Positions 1-8,211 of a stretch of DNA of 64,000 nucleotides are shown in pieces. Source of the DNA: DAOUJH01 sp965116555 (lineage in GTDB: Bacteria > Chloroflexota > Dehalococcoidia > Lucifugimonadales > QGNO01); the NCBI GenBank assembly GCA_965116555.1, contig OZ220698.1, forward strand, positions 186,001 to 250,000, written 5' to 3'. The position numbers and the translations under genes were made by a program. The notes beneath the pieces were generated by a model. It was not told the DNA's origin. It did not search any database and was given only the letters and a program-made list of their open reading frames with translations. How positions within the stretch are numbered: position 1 is the first letter of the stretch; the number at the start of each line of letters is the position of its first letter.

Positions 1-108
1 ACCCGCCGTGGGGTAGAGCAGACGCTGTTCCGTTTCACCATTGTGCTTGGGGTTCTCTTCGTAGTGCTGTCACTCATAGGCGTCTGGAGGCCCTGGGAAC
101 GGTTCTAG
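1..108 (+). CDS. secG: Preprotein translocase subunit SecG, C-terminal end (partial)
   Basis: The window opens inside this gene; frame 1 runs to a TAG at 106-108. The last 35 residues contain an RRGVEQTLFRFT stretch followed by a hydrophobic span (about VLGVLFVVLSLIGVW) and a short basic tail. An R/K-R-G-x-E segment before a second transmembrane helix is typical of SecG, the small two-helix subunit that assists SecYE during protein export at the cytoplasmic membrane. The call rests on this short tail only. It ends six bases before the next gene, so the two are probably cotranscribed. Confidence 0.6.
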   Translation, partial: TRRGVEQTLFRFTIVLGVLFVVLSLIGVWRPWERF

Positions 109-114
109 GGAGCC

Positions 115-954
115 ATGCCGGGCCCGGTAATCACCCTACTCAGCGATTTCGGTCTGTCCGATTCTTACGTCGGGGCCATGAAAGGAGTGATCTCCACCAT
201 TTGCCCCGGAGCCAGCGTGATCGACATAACGCACGAAGCGCCACCTCAGGATGTGCTGCAAGGGGCGTTCCTCCTGAGCACCGCCTGGCACTTCTTTCCG
301 TCCGGCACCGTACACGTATCGGTAGTAGACCCCGGCGTTGGAACCGAGCGCAAGCCCCTCCTGGTACGAGTGCGTGACCACTTCTTCCTAGCCCCCGACA
401 ACGGTATCCTCAGCCTGGTCCTGCCCGCTGAGGACGCCGGAGCCGCTCCCTTCCAGGCCTACCAAGCAGCCGTTCTACCGGGAGTGGAAGCGTTCGCTTT
501 GACCAATTCCGCGTACTGGCTGCATCCGGTGAGCAACACCTTCCACGGCCGCGACATCTTTGCTCCCGTGGCAGCCAATTTGCTGCTGGGCGCTGCGCCC
601 GCCGATATGGGAGAGCGCGTGGAGGAGATGGTCAGGCTGGCAGTGCCAAAGCCGCTGTGGAGGGACGGCTTTCTAACCGGCTACGTGCTGCAAGTGGACA
701 GGTTTGGCAACGTAGTGACCAACATCGTGATGCAGGATATTGCGGAGATGTCGGGTGGAATTGAAATAGAGGTTGGGAAGCGGAAGATAAGCCGCTTCTC
801 AAACACCTACGGCGATACCGACGAGCTAACGGCTCTCATCGGCGGGCAGGGGTACTTGGAGGTAGCGCTGCCCAACGGGAATGCTGCGCTGGAGTTGGGT
901 GTGCGGGTCCAGGATAGGGTGGTAGTGCGACGGCTCAGCCCTTCACAACCCTAA
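115..954 (+). CDS. S-adenosyl-L-methionine hydrolase (adenosine-forming), SAM-chlorinase/fluorinase-like family
   Basis: This 279-residue protein matches the DUF62 family, whose characterised members hydrolyse S-adenosylmethionine to adenosine and methionine in the cytoplasm. The N-terminal LLSDFGLSDSYVG motif (about residues 8-20) carries the conserved Asp. DITHEAPP (about 38-45), VDPGVGTERKPL (about 70-81), FLAPDNGILS (about 91-100) and FHGRDIFAP (about 142-150) are further family motifs, and VDRFGNVVTNI opens the C-terminal beta-barrel domain. Length is normal for the family. The ATG follows a weak GGGAG six bases upstream. Halogenase members have a specific insertion; I see no sign of one, so hydrolase is preferred. 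Its end overlaps the convergent MOSC gene by 20 bases. Confidence 0.88.
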   Translation: MPGPVITLLSDFGLSDSYVGAMKGVISTICPGASVIDITHEAPPQDVLQGAFLLSTAWHFFPSGTVHVSVVDPGVGTERKPLLVRVRDHFFLAPDNGILSLVLPAEDAGAAPFQAYQAAVLPGVEAFALTNSAYWLHPVSNTFHGRDIFAPVAANLLLGAAPADMGERVEEMVRLAVPKPLWRDGFLTGYVLQVDRFGNVVTNIVMQDIAEMSGGIEIEVGKRKISRFSNTYGDTDELTALIGGQGYLEVALPNGNAALELGVRVQDRVVVRRLSPSQP

Positions 955-1450
955 CCGCGTCTCCCGGTCTCAGCGCGCCGGTTTCCACCACCGTGGCGGT
1001 TACGCCCCTTCGTCCCAGAAAGGCCTTGATGATCTCCTTGTGATGCACGTTGAGCGTGGCGCAGGGAGCGTTCTGGCTGGTAACCCGGACCACGGCGTTC
1101 TCACCCAGTTCCAGGAGATCGCCGGCCTTTAGGTTGGACAGATCGCCGAGGCCGCTGACCTGTATGTTCTCCCCAATGGAACCGGGGCCCAGCTCCACCT
1201 GCAGATGGTCGCTCACCGCTTCCAAGGCTTCCTGGGCCACTATTGTAAGGTGGCGCGTATTCGGCTCAGGGTCGCCGGTCTTCTTGTGCTTGTTTATTGG
1301 GCCGGAGTGGAAGTCGCCCTCTACGCCGTGGGTTCCAATAGCTATCTCAGGCTGGGGATACTTGGGCACGCCGCTTTCCGACCTGAGGCATACCGCTATT
1401 ACTGTTCCATGCTCCAACGTTTGATGCATTGTGCTTGCCGCCTTTGTCAA
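935..1450 (-). CDS. MOSC domain-containing protein
   Basis: A 171-residue stand-alone MOSC domain. MOSC domains occur at the C-terminus of molybdenum cofactor sulfurases and in YiiM/YuaD-type proteins, where a conserved Cys is thought to carry sulfur or bind the cofactor. Visible motifs are GVEGDFHSG (about residue 43), SIGENIQVSG (about 91) and SQNAPCATLN (about 124), which contains the conserved Cys. The first 15 residues are poorly conserved and the start could be an internal Met (MHQTLEHG). Nothing nearby makes molybdenum cofactor, so the substrate is unknown. It is convergent with the SAM hydrolase and shares 20 bases of coding sequence with it. It lies just downstream of the FAD oxidase gene on the same strand. 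Confidence 0.82.
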   Translation of the reverse strand: MTKAASTMHQTLEHGTVIAVCLRSESGVPKYPQPEIAIGTHGVEGDFHSGPINKHKKTGDPEPNTRHLTIVAQEALEAVSDHLQVELGPGSIGENIQVSGLGDLSNLKAGDLLELGENAVVRVTSQNAPCATLNVHHKEIIKAFLGRRGVTATVVETGALRPGDAVRVVKG

Positions 1451-1458
1451 ATAGGGGT

Positions 1459-2853
1459 TCAGAGCCCCAGTTTACCAGGATTCATCAGGTTGTGTGGGTC
1501 AAGGGCGCGTTTGATGCGCCGGGCAGTGTCAAGCCTGTTTCCCCATTCCTCCTGCACAAGGTGAGAAAGCTTCAGCCCTACGCCGTGGCAGTACTCCATT
1601 GCGCCGCCCATCTGTTGCGCCAAGCGGAGCACCTCGTCCACCGTTTCCACGAAACTGTCCTGCTGCGGTGTGCCTTCCACGCGCGCCCCGGTCATGATGA
1701 ACGAGAACAGGCCGGGGTCGGTCCAAACGGAGTACTCCCTAACTGCAACGTTGTTCCGACCGCTGATGGTTTCCACCTGCTGGCGGAACTCCAGAACGGA
1801 GGAGACGGGCAGGGCCAGGTGCAAGTAGTCCCAGTGGCCCCTGTCGGCCCACCATCTTGACCACCGTTCCCGGGGTGGTAGGGGAAGCACCTCGCGCTTG
1901 TAAGCCTCCCCGCTGTTGTGTCGTGATTTCCAGTACTCCACCGTCTCGTCCGGCCCTATGTCGCTTCCCCCGCGCTCCTCGCAGATGCGCAGCGCACGCT
2001 TCTCCTGGGCATCCACCTCCTCTTTGTAACCTTCAAAGACCAGGTACAGAAGAACGCTGTCTTCCGGCTCTTCAGTGAGATCGGTCAGGGCGGGGCGCAG
2101 GCCAATGGAGAACATCTCCGACACGGCGTGAAATCCGTCTTCAAAGGTGCGGAATGAGACCGTAGCGAAGCGGCGGCGCTCAGGCAGCGGGAAGACGCGC
2201 AGAGCGGCGGCCGTGATTATGCCCAGAGTCCCTTCCGAACCTATGAATAGTGCGTTCAGGCCCGGCCCGGACGCCGGTTTGGCCACGGCCTTGGTGGTCA
2301 TCACCTCACCTGTGGGCAGTACGACTTCCAACGCGGTCACCTGTGCGCCCATCGACCCGTAGCGTGCGGCAAGATAACCGACGCCGTCGGTGGAGATGGC
2401 TCCTCCAACGGTAGCGATGGCCTTGCTGTAGGGGTCGTGCCCAAGCATGAGGCCGTGGTCAGCGAGAATGGCATCCAGATCCTCCAAGACCACACCGGCT
2501 TCGGCCCAGGCTATCCGGTCCTCTTTCGAGACGGCGCGGACATTGTTCATACGCTGCATGTCTATGACAATGGCCTCTTGCGGAGGTACGGCCGCGCCCA
2601 TCACTCCGGTGCCGCCTCCGTAGGGGACTATAGGCGTTTTGTAACGGTTCGCTACCCGCACTATTTCAGCCACGTCCTCAGTGGATTGGGGGAAGACCAC
2701 TGCCAGCGGCGCGCTCCACGCGGAAGGGTCGGTATGGTAAGCCCGCGAAGGGTTCAATGCGTCGGCGGAGTGGAAGTCGACGGTCTGATGATCGGTGAAC
2801 ACCGACTGGCTGCCAAGAGAGCGACGTAAACAGTTCACTGCATCGTGAGACAT
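1459..2853 (-). CDS. FAD-linked oxidase, GlcD/D-lactate dehydrogenase family
   Basis: A 464-residue flavoprotein with an FAD_binding_4 (PCMH) domain followed by an FAD-oxidase C domain. PIVPYGGGTGVMGAAV (about residues 75-90) and the IATVGGAISTDGVGY segment (about 145-160) are the FAD pyrophosphate-binding loops. YCHGVGLKLSHLVQEEWG near the C-terminus holds the His residues that bind the carboxylate of 2-hydroxy acids in this family, and the protein ends with the usual DPHNLMNPGKLGL. The reaction is probably oxidation of a D-2-hydroxyacid (glycolate, lactate or 2-hydroxyglutarate), but the substrate cannot be read from the sequence. It is followed on the same strand by the MOSC gene after 8 bases. 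cysS lies 53 bases upstream. Confidence 0.85.
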   Translation of the reverse strand: MSHDAVNCLRRSLGSQSVFTDHQTVDFHSADALNPSRAYHTDPSAWSAPLAVVFPQSTEDVAEIVRVANRYKTPIVPYGGGTGVMGAAVPPQEAIVIDMQRMNNVRAVSKEDRIAWAEAGVVLEDLDAILADHGLMLGHDPYSKAIATVGGAISTDGVGYLAARYGSMGAQVTALEVVLPTGEVMTTKAVAKPASGPGLNALFIGSEGTLGIITAAALRVFPLPERRRFATVSFRTFEDGFHAVSEMFSIGLRPALTDLTEEPEDSVLLYLVFEGYKEEVDAQEKRALRICEERGGSDIGPDETVEYWKSRHNSGEAYKREVLPLPPRERWSRWWADRGHWDYLHLALPVSSVLEFRQQVETISGRNNVAVREYSVWTDPGLFSFIMTGARVEGTPQQDSFVETVDEVLRLAQQMGGAMEYCHGVGLKLSHLVQEEWGNRLDTARRIKRALDPHNLMNPGKLGL

Positions 2854-2906
2854 GTTCCTATGTTATCAGGCAGGGATAGATTGCGATGGCTGGCTGAAAG
2901 CGCGCC

Positions 2907-4280
2907 TTATGAGGAGTCCGGCTGGCGCATCCGCCACTGGGTGCCGTCCGCCGAGTCTTCCAGGGCAACTCCCAGCCCGGTCAGTCGATCCCTTATGGAA
3001 TCGGCCAGGGCAAACTGCTTGGCCTCCCTCAACTGGGTGCGTACCTCCACCAGCATATCTATGAAGGGGTGCGCCGCCACGTTGTCACTGGCTTCGGGGG
3101 CGGCAAACGTGAGGCCGAGGACTTCACCAAGCCGGCGCAAAGTCTGTTGCGCCTCAACCAGGTCCTTGCCTTCGTCGCGTCCCCGGTTGATGTCCCGGCA
3201 CAGGTCGAATAGGACTGCTATGGCCCTGGGAGTGTTGAGGTCGTCGTCCATGGCCTCTTCAAAGCGCTGTTTATATGCGGTTGCATCCAGCGGCTCCCCT
3301 TCCGCGGGCGATGGTATGAGGGCGGCGCGTATGCGCTCCGCGGCGCGCTCTTGCGCCATGACGTTTTCGTCGCTGTAGGTGAGGGGACTCCGGTAGTGGG
3401 AGGAGAGGAAGAAGAGGCGTAAGGCGTCCCTGGAAAAACGTTCTAGGGCTTCTCTCATGGTGATGAAGTTCCCCAGGGATTTGCTCATCTTGTCCTGGCC
3501 CATCCTGAGCAAGCCGTTGTGGACCCAGAATCGCGCCATTTGCTTGCCGTCGTTGTAGGCCTCGGTTTGGGCTATCTCGTTTTCGTGGTGGGGGAAAACC
3601 AGATCCTGGCCTCCGCCATGTATGTCGATGGTCTCTCCCAGATAGGCCAGCACCATGGCGCTGCACTCTATGTGCCAGCCCGGTCTGCCTTTACCCCAAG
3701 GGCTCTGCCAGGACGGCTCGCCGGGCTTCTCAGCTTTCCATAGCGCAAAGTCCATGGGGTCTTGCTTGAGCTCGCCGGGTTCAATTCTAGCGCCGGCCCT
3801 CATCGTGTCCAGGGTGCGGTGACTGAGCTTGCCGTACTCCTTGTTCTGCCTGACCCGGTAGTAGACGTCGCCGTTTGACGGGTATGCTATGCCTTTCTCT
3901 ATGAGTCCGCTGATCATTTCTTGGATTCCGGATATCTCCTCCGTGGCTCTGGGGTAGACGTGGGCGCGCTGGATGTTGAGGGCGTCCATCTCTTCAAGGT
4001 AGGCCGCAATGTTGCGCTCCGCCAGCTCCTGAACGGATATGCCCATCTCGGCGGCTCCGGCTATCATCTTGTCGTCGATGTCCGTGAAGTTCTCCACGTG
4101 CTTGACCTGGAGTCCCCTGTACTCCAGGTAGCGGCGCAAGACGTCGAAGACGACGGCTCTCATGGCATGCCCAACGTGGGTGGATGCGTACGGCGTGACG
4201 CCGCAAACGTACATCTTGATTGTCCCGTCGGCGGGCGTCAGTTCTCTCTTTTGTTCGGCAAGGGAATCGTACAGGTTCAT
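2907..4280 (-). CDS. cysS: Cysteinyl-tRNA synthetase
   Basis: Class I aminoacyl-tRNA synthetase that charges tRNA-Cys, 457 residues, normal length. The zinc ligand Cys is in MYVCGVTPYASTHVGHA (about residues 24-40), which also holds the HIGH-type motif as STHVGH. CSAMVL and HHENEIAQTEA supply the other zinc ligands, and KMSKSLGNF (about 265-273) is the KMSKS loop. The C-terminal DALR and tail domains are present. Its ATG overlaps the stop of ispF by four bases, so it is the last gene of a TRAM/PIN protein-ispD-ispF-cysS operon, a gene order common in Gram-positive and Chloroflexota genomes. Confidence 0.97.
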   Translation of the reverse strand: MNLYDSLAEQKRELTPADGTIKMYVCGVTPYASTHVGHAMRAVVFDVLRRYLEYRGLQVKHVENFTDIDDKMIAGAAEMGISVQELAERNIAAYLEEMDALNIQRAHVYPRATEEISGIQEMISGLIEKGIAYPSNGDVYYRVRQNKEYGKLSHRTLDTMRAGARIEPGELKQDPMDFALWKAEKPGEPSWQSPWGKGRPGWHIECSAMVLAYLGETIDIHGGGQDLVFPHHENEIAQTEAYNDGKQMARFWVHNGLLRMGQDKMSKSLGNFITMREALERFSRDALRLFFLSSHYRSPLTYSDENVMAQERAAERIRAALIPSPAEGEPLDATAYKQRFEEAMDDDLNTPRAIAVLFDLCRDINRGRDEGKDLVEAQQTLRRLGEVLGLTFAAPEASDNVAAHPFIDMLVEVRTQLREAKQFALADSIRDRLTGLGVALEDSADGTQWRMRQPDSS

Positions 4281-4753
4281 GATTCTCGCTCGATGGAGGC
4301 CACGCTGTAGCAGGCAATGCCCTGGCTGCTTCCGGTAAAGCCAAGGCCGTCCGTGGTGGTGGCCTTCACACTTACCCTATCAGGCTCCACTTCCAAACAG
4401 GCCGCAATCGATTGCCTCATGGACTGGAAGTAAGGCGCCAGCTTCGGGCTCTGAGCCACGATTGTAGCATCCACGTTCAAGACCCGCCAACCGTCCTCTC
4501 TGAGGATGTCGTTTGCCTTGGACAGCATCTCCAGGCTGCTTATGCCTTCATAGCGCGGGTCATCCGACGGGAAGTGCTGGCCGATGTCTCCAAGGGCTGC
4601 CGCGCCAAGCAGAGCGTCTATGATGGCGTGGAGCAGTACGTCTCCGTCGCTGTGCCCGGCCAAGCCCAAGCTACTGGGAATCCCGACCCCCCCCAGGATA
4701 AGTGGTCGCTGGGGGACCAGGCGGTGCGCGTCATAGCCTATGCCGGTCCTCAA
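4277..4753 (-). CDS. ispF: 2-C-methyl-D-erythritol 2,4-cyclodiphosphate synthase
   Basis: Fifth step of the MEP isoprenoid pathway: cyclises CDP-methylerythritol 2-phosphate with loss of CMP. The protein is 158 residues, typical for the homotrimeric IspF. GIGYDAHRL at the N-terminus provides the metal-binding Asp and His. GHSDGDVLLHAIIDALLGAAALGDIGQHFP (here split as GHSDGDVLLHAI and GDIGQHFP) gives the third metal ligand and the substrate loop, and KATTTDGLGFTG is the CMP-binding end. The start is TTG inside the stop of ispD (TTGA overlap). Translation coupling with ispD is likely. Confidence 0.96.
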   Translation of the reverse strand: MRTGIGYDAHRLVPQRPLILGGVGIPSSLGLAGHSDGDVLLHAIIDALLGAAALGDIGQHFPSDDPRYEGISSLEMLSKANDILREDGWRVLNVDATIVAQSPKLAPYFQSMRQSIAACLEVEPDRVSVKATTTDGLGFTGSSQGIACYSVASIERES

Positions 4754-5478
4754 ACTCCCACGTCCTGTCGTTGTTTCAGCAGGGTTTCGACTATTGCCGC
4801 GTCCTCCCTGGTGGTGACCTTTATGTTGGAATAGGAGCCTAAGTAGAGATGTACCGGATAACCGGCCTGCTCCATGAGCGCCGCTTCATCGGTTACGGTG
4901 TCGGTGACCTGGCTGAAGGCGTCACGCAGCCTTTGCAACGGGAAGATCTGTGGCGTCTGAGCGGCCCATAGCTTGCTGCGGTCGAGGGTGCTCTCCACCT
5001 GCCCGTCGCTGCCCCGCACTTTGATGGTGTCGGTTACCGGCACGGCGGCCACGGCGGACCCCCATTGGATCGCTTCATCTATGCCTTGCTCTATGAGCTC
5101 CGGGCCAACGCAGGGGCGCGCGCCGTCATGCACCACTGCCCACTCATGGTCGCCCAGGCATTCGACGCCGTTGCGCACCGAATCCTGGCGTCGTTCGCCC
5201 CCGGCTTGAATGCTGCGCACCTTGCGGAAGCCGTGCGCTTCAACAAGGGCCTTCCCCGATTCGATAGAGGAGTGACGGAGCACCAGAACAACGCTCTCTA
5301 TGGATGGGGCCGCTTCGAATGCGGCCAGGGAGTAGGCAAGCAAGGGCAGGCCTAGAATATCCATGAAGGTCTTGTCTACGCCGTCCATTCTCGTGCTTTG
5401 CCCGGCGGCTACAATCACGGCGCCCGCCCTGCGAAGCAAGGCGTTGTTGGGGTCAGGGCTGTTTTCGTCCCTGGGCAT
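4750..5478 (-). CDS. ispD: 2-C-methyl-D-erythritol 4-phosphate cytidylyltransferase
   Basis: Third step of the MEP pathway, transferring CMP from CTP to methylerythritol phosphate. The 242-residue protein has the nucleotidyltransferase signature VIVAAGQSTRMDGVDKTF (about residues 20-37) with the CTP-binding Arg and Lys, VVHDGARPCV (about 115) with the conserved Asp-Gly-Ala-Arg, AVPVTDTIK (about 146) and AAQTPQIF (about 172). The N-terminal 15 residues are unconserved. It overlaps ispF by four bases and starts two bases from the stop of the upstream PIN/TRAM gene, so all four genes form one operon. Confidence 0.96.
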   Translation of the reverse strand: MPRDENSPDPNNALLRRAGAVIVAAGQSTRMDGVDKTFMDILGLPLLAYSLAAFEAAPSIESVVLVLRHSSIESGKALVEAHGFRKVRSIQAGGERRQDSVRNGVECLGDHEWAVVHDGARPCVGPELIEQGIDEAIQWGSAVAAVPVTDTIKVRGSDGQVESTLDRSKLWAAQTPQIFPLQRLRDAFSQVTDTVTDEAALMEQAGYPVHLYLGSYSNIKVTTREDAAIVETLLKQRQDVGV

Positions 5479-5480
5479 GC

Positions 5481-6527
5481 CTAGTGAGCTCTGGGTTGGG
5501 CAAAGATGAGGCGGCCAGCCGCCGTCTGCAGCACTCGCGTCACGGAAACCTCCACGGTTCTGTCCAAGAAGCCTCTGCCGCCTTCCACCACTACCATTGT
5601 GCCGTCATCCAGGAAACCGACTCCCTGTCCTGCTTCTTTGCCCTGCTGGATCACCTGTACGGCCATCTCCTCTCCCGGCAGCACCACCGATTTGAGGGCG
5701 TTGGCCAGCTCGTTGACGTTGAGGACGCTCACCCCCTGAATTTCGGCGACGCGGTTCAGATTGAAGTCGGTGGTTACAATGGGCGCGTTCAAGCTTTCCG
5801 CAAGCATGACCAGCTTTGCATCGACCTCCAAACCGTTCCAGTGATCGATGTCCAACACCTGCACCGGCGTGGTGGACTCCTTGCGCAGCCTGTTGAGCAT
5901 TTCCAAGCCACGCCGTCCTCTGTTTCTGCGCAGGGAGTCGCTGGAGTCGGCGATGTGCCGCAGTTCATCCAGAACAAACCGGGGTATCACCAGCGCCCCG
6001 TTGATGAAGCCGCTTTCGGAGATGTCCGCGATGCGCCCATCTATGATGGCGCTGGTGTCCAGCACTATCTTGCCGTTGGAGGATTCGGGGTGGATCTGAG
6101 AGTTGGCGGTTTGGGGGAAGAACGCGAGGAGATCGCGTTCCCTGCTCACCGCAACGGCCGCGCCTGCCGTGGCGAACAGCAGGTTGAGGACAATGGGTAG
6201 CCACACACCGGGCCAGCCGGATATTCTTGCGAAGGGCAGGGAGATCAGTATGGCTATAACCAGGCCTGCGACAAGTCCCAGCGACGCCGCGGCTAACCTT
6301 GCCGTGGAGATGTTTCGAGATGCGTTGACCGTGCTTTGTATGAATGCCCTGGACACGTATGGGGTGGCAACAGCGCCAACGACGACTCCTATCAGCGCGC
6401 CAACGAGACCCAGGGGAACATCGCTGGCAACGTCAACGGTGTCGCCTACAGCGACGCCAAGGGGCCATCCCCCCAATCCCAATAGGACAGCTCCAATGAG
6501 GCGAGGGAAGAGATTGGAAATAGACAA
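5481..6527 (-). CDS. Membrane-anchored PIN and TRAM domain protein (YacL-like)
   Basis: 348 residues. Four hydrophobic spans occupy about residues 1-125. A PIN nuclease-like domain follows, beginning VLDTSAIIDGRI (about 155) with acidic residues at DTSAIIDGR, ELRHIADSSD and TTDFNLN. A C-terminal TRAM domain spans about 275-340 and is expected to bind RNA. This architecture matches the YacL/PilT-N family, which sits next to ispD in many Firmicutes and Chloroflexota. The function is unproven; a membrane-associated RNase or RNA-binding role is plausible. The start is a TTG with a near-perfect AGGAGGAA site four bases upstream, which fits better than any nearby ATG. Confidence 0.85.
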   Translation of the reverse strand: MSISNLFPRLIGAVLLGLGGWPLGVAVGDTVDVASDVPLGLVGALIGVVVGAVATPYVSRAFIQSTVNASRNISTARLAAASLGLVAGLVIAILISLPFARISGWPGVWLPIVLNLLFATAGAAVAVSRERDLLAFFPQTANSQIHPESSNGKIVLDTSAIIDGRIADISESGFINGALVIPRFVLDELRHIADSSDSLRRNRGRRGLEMLNRLRKESTTPVQVLDIDHWNGLEVDAKLVMLAESLNAPIVTTDFNLNRVAEIQGVSVLNVNELANALKSVVLPGEEMAVQVIQQGKEAGQGVGFLDDGTMVVVEGGRGFLDRTVEVSVTRVLQTAAGRLIFAQPRAH

Positions 6528-6670
6528 ATGATTCCTCCTCTACCCCCCTTCTCTCCCAGCGACAAGATTGATGATTTTCGCCGGGCAATGATGAGGGAAA
6601 TGTCTCCGGCAAGCCGTTCGCCAAAATCCGCCCGCAGGCTGCGGGACAAGTCAAATAATAACTATGCCAA

Positions 6671-6700
6671 AGTGTAGCAAAGGCGTGTTTACCCTGTCAA
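6671..6700 (-). promoter_or_regulatory. Sigma-70-type promoter of the yacL-ispD-ispF-cysS operon
   Basis: On the minus strand a perfect TTGACA (6695-6700) is separated by 18 bases from TACACT (6671-6676), about 145 bases upstream of the TTG start. The stretch 6528-6717 holds no other convincing gene. The same TTGACA/TACACT pair drives sir at 30.7 kb. Confidence 0.6.
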
Positions 6701-6717
6701 AAACGGGGTTGTCACGT

Positions 6718-7311
6718 TCAAGAACCCGGATCTGGAATCCCCAAGAGGTCTATTCCAAGAGCGCAGCCGTAAGCTATGATGATCGCTCGTATCGTCTTTC
6801 CCACCGTGGCAGCGGCGAGGAACTGCCAGGCAGGCATGCGCAGCGCGCCCGCCGCCAGTCCCGCGAAGTCGAAGATGGGGTTCGGTATCATCCCCAGCAG
6901 TAGTATGGCTACCCAGCCCCGTCTTGCCACCCAGCTATTGATCCTTTGATAGTGCCGGCCCTTTTGAAAGAAGCCCTGCCCGCCATAACCGGCGATGTAG
7001 CCCGTCATCTCTCCCAACGCCTGGCCAGTTCCGCCAAGTATTCCCACCAGGAGCGGATTGAGGATGGTCCCCCCCGTGCAGACCACCGCAAAGGCCGGCA
7101 CGGGAACAATCAACGTGGCGTTGCCGAACAGAGAGATGAGGAAAACGGCGGGATACCCCAGAGATTCGACGCCGGGTATGCGGTCGCTGAGGAGAAACGC
7201 CGCTATGACTATAGTGACGCTGAGCGCCAGCATCAGGACGCTCATCCAAGGTCCCGCGACAGAGGACAATCGCATCCATACCGGGGGCGTTCTTTCCGTT
7301 TCAGGAGTCAC
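6718..7311 (-). CDS. DedA/VTT-domain membrane protein
   Basis: 197 residues with about five hydrophobic spans. The central part carries the SNARE-associated Golgi/VTT domain pattern: a re-entrant GNATLIVPVPAFAVVCTGG, GGTGQALGEMTGYIAGYGGQ and a C-terminal WVAILLLGMIPNPIFDFAGLAAGALRMP region (here WVAILLLGMIPNP, then FAGLAAGALRMP). Bacterial DedA proteins are linked to lipid flipping (undecaprenyl phosphate or phosphatidylethanolamine) and membrane homeostasis; which lipid this one moves is unknown. The start is GTG and overlaps the end of the upstream alpha/beta hydrolase by 11 bases, indicating translational coupling. Confidence 0.8.
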   Translation of the reverse strand: MTPETERTPPVWMRLSSVAGPWMSVLMLALSVTIVIAAFLLSDRIPGVESLGYPAVFLISLFGNATLIVPVPAFAVVCTGGTILNPLLVGILGGTGQALGEMTGYIAGYGGQGFFQKGRHYQRINSWVARRGWVAILLLGMIPNPIFDFAGLAAGALRMPAWQFLAAATVGKTIRAIIIAYGCALGIDLLGIPDPGS

Positions 7312-8179
7312 TTAGGGCAGGCTCCCTTTCAGGGCTGTAGACGCGGTCTAGAAAAGCGAGAACGGCTTGATTGAACGCCTCCGACTGCTCCATGTGCGGC
7401 CAGTGGCCGCAATCTTGGAATATGCGCACCTCCATGGCGGGATATCGCCCGGCTGCGTGGAGCGCGTGTTTGACAGGGATTATCTTGTCCTGTCTGCCCC
7501 ACACCAGGAGAGTGGGCACCGATAGGTTCAGCAGGTCATGGCGAGGGATGACCAGCGACTTCCGCAGGCCGCGGAAGGTGACGTTGCGCCGGATAACGCC
7601 AAGCTCGGTGCGGCGCGCTTCAGGGATGGAGCGGACTCGCATCAGCTCCCGGTAGGCTTCCGGAGGTAGGGCGCTCTTGTCATGGAATATGCGCTGCACA
7701 AATCTCGTCTTGCTTTTGCCGTCCAGCTTGTGGAGGTGTTTCCCTATCAGGGGGAGAGATGCCAGGCGGATAGGCAGCCCAAGCTCGCGGCCAAGGCCCA
7801 CCGGTGAAATCAAGACCATGGCCCTGAACCTTTCGGGTTGCTTCAGTACGGAAGCCACGGCAACCATTCCCCCGGCCGAGTTGCCCATCAGCGTGACGTT
7901 CCCATCCAAGCCAAGAATGTCCAGAAGCTGGGGGAGAAATTCTACGCCTATGTCCAGGCCGTAGGGGATGTCCGGCTTGGCCGTATCGCCATGGCCGGGG
8001 AGGTCAGGCGCGTAGACTGTGTACCGGGAGGCAAACGCGGAAAAGTTATTGTGCCAGGTAGCCACGGAGACTCCCAGTCCGTGGAGCAGCACCAGGGGCG
8101 GACCCTGGCCAGCCTTGACGTAGTGTACGTTTCCTGTGCTCCCCAGGTTGACGTACTGATGGCTTAGACCGGATTCCAT
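7301..8179 (-). CDS. Alpha/beta hydrolase
   Basis: 292-residue single-domain hydrolase. LLHGLGVSVATWHNNF (about residues 30-45) gives the oxyanion hole, GNSAGG (about 108-113) the nucleophile elbow with Ser, LLVWGRQDKIIP (about 232) the acid, and DCGHWPHMEQ (about 264) the catalytic His. The pattern is close to meta-cleavage-product hydrolases and haloperoxidase-like esterases, but no aromatic degradation genes are nearby, so the substrate is unknown. It is the second gene in a close run of minus-strand genes and overlaps the DedA gene. Confidence 0.85.
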   Translation of the reverse strand: MESGLSHQYVNLGSTGNVHYVKAGQGPPLVLLHGLGVSVATWHNNFSAFASRYTVYAPDLPGHGDTAKPDIPYGLDIGVEFLPQLLDILGLDGNVTLMGNSAGGMVAVASVLKQPERFRAMVLISPVGLGRELGLPIRLASLPLIGKHLHKLDGKSKTRFVQRIFHDKSALPPEAYRELMRVRSIPEARRTELGVIRRNVTFRGLRKSLVIPRHDLLNLSVPTLLVWGRQDKIIPVKHALHAAGRYPAMEVRIFQDCGHWPHMEQSEAFNQAVLAFLDRVYSPEREPALSDS

Positions 8180-8211
8180 ATGCCGGAGCTACACTTTCAA
8201 TGCAAGCCTGT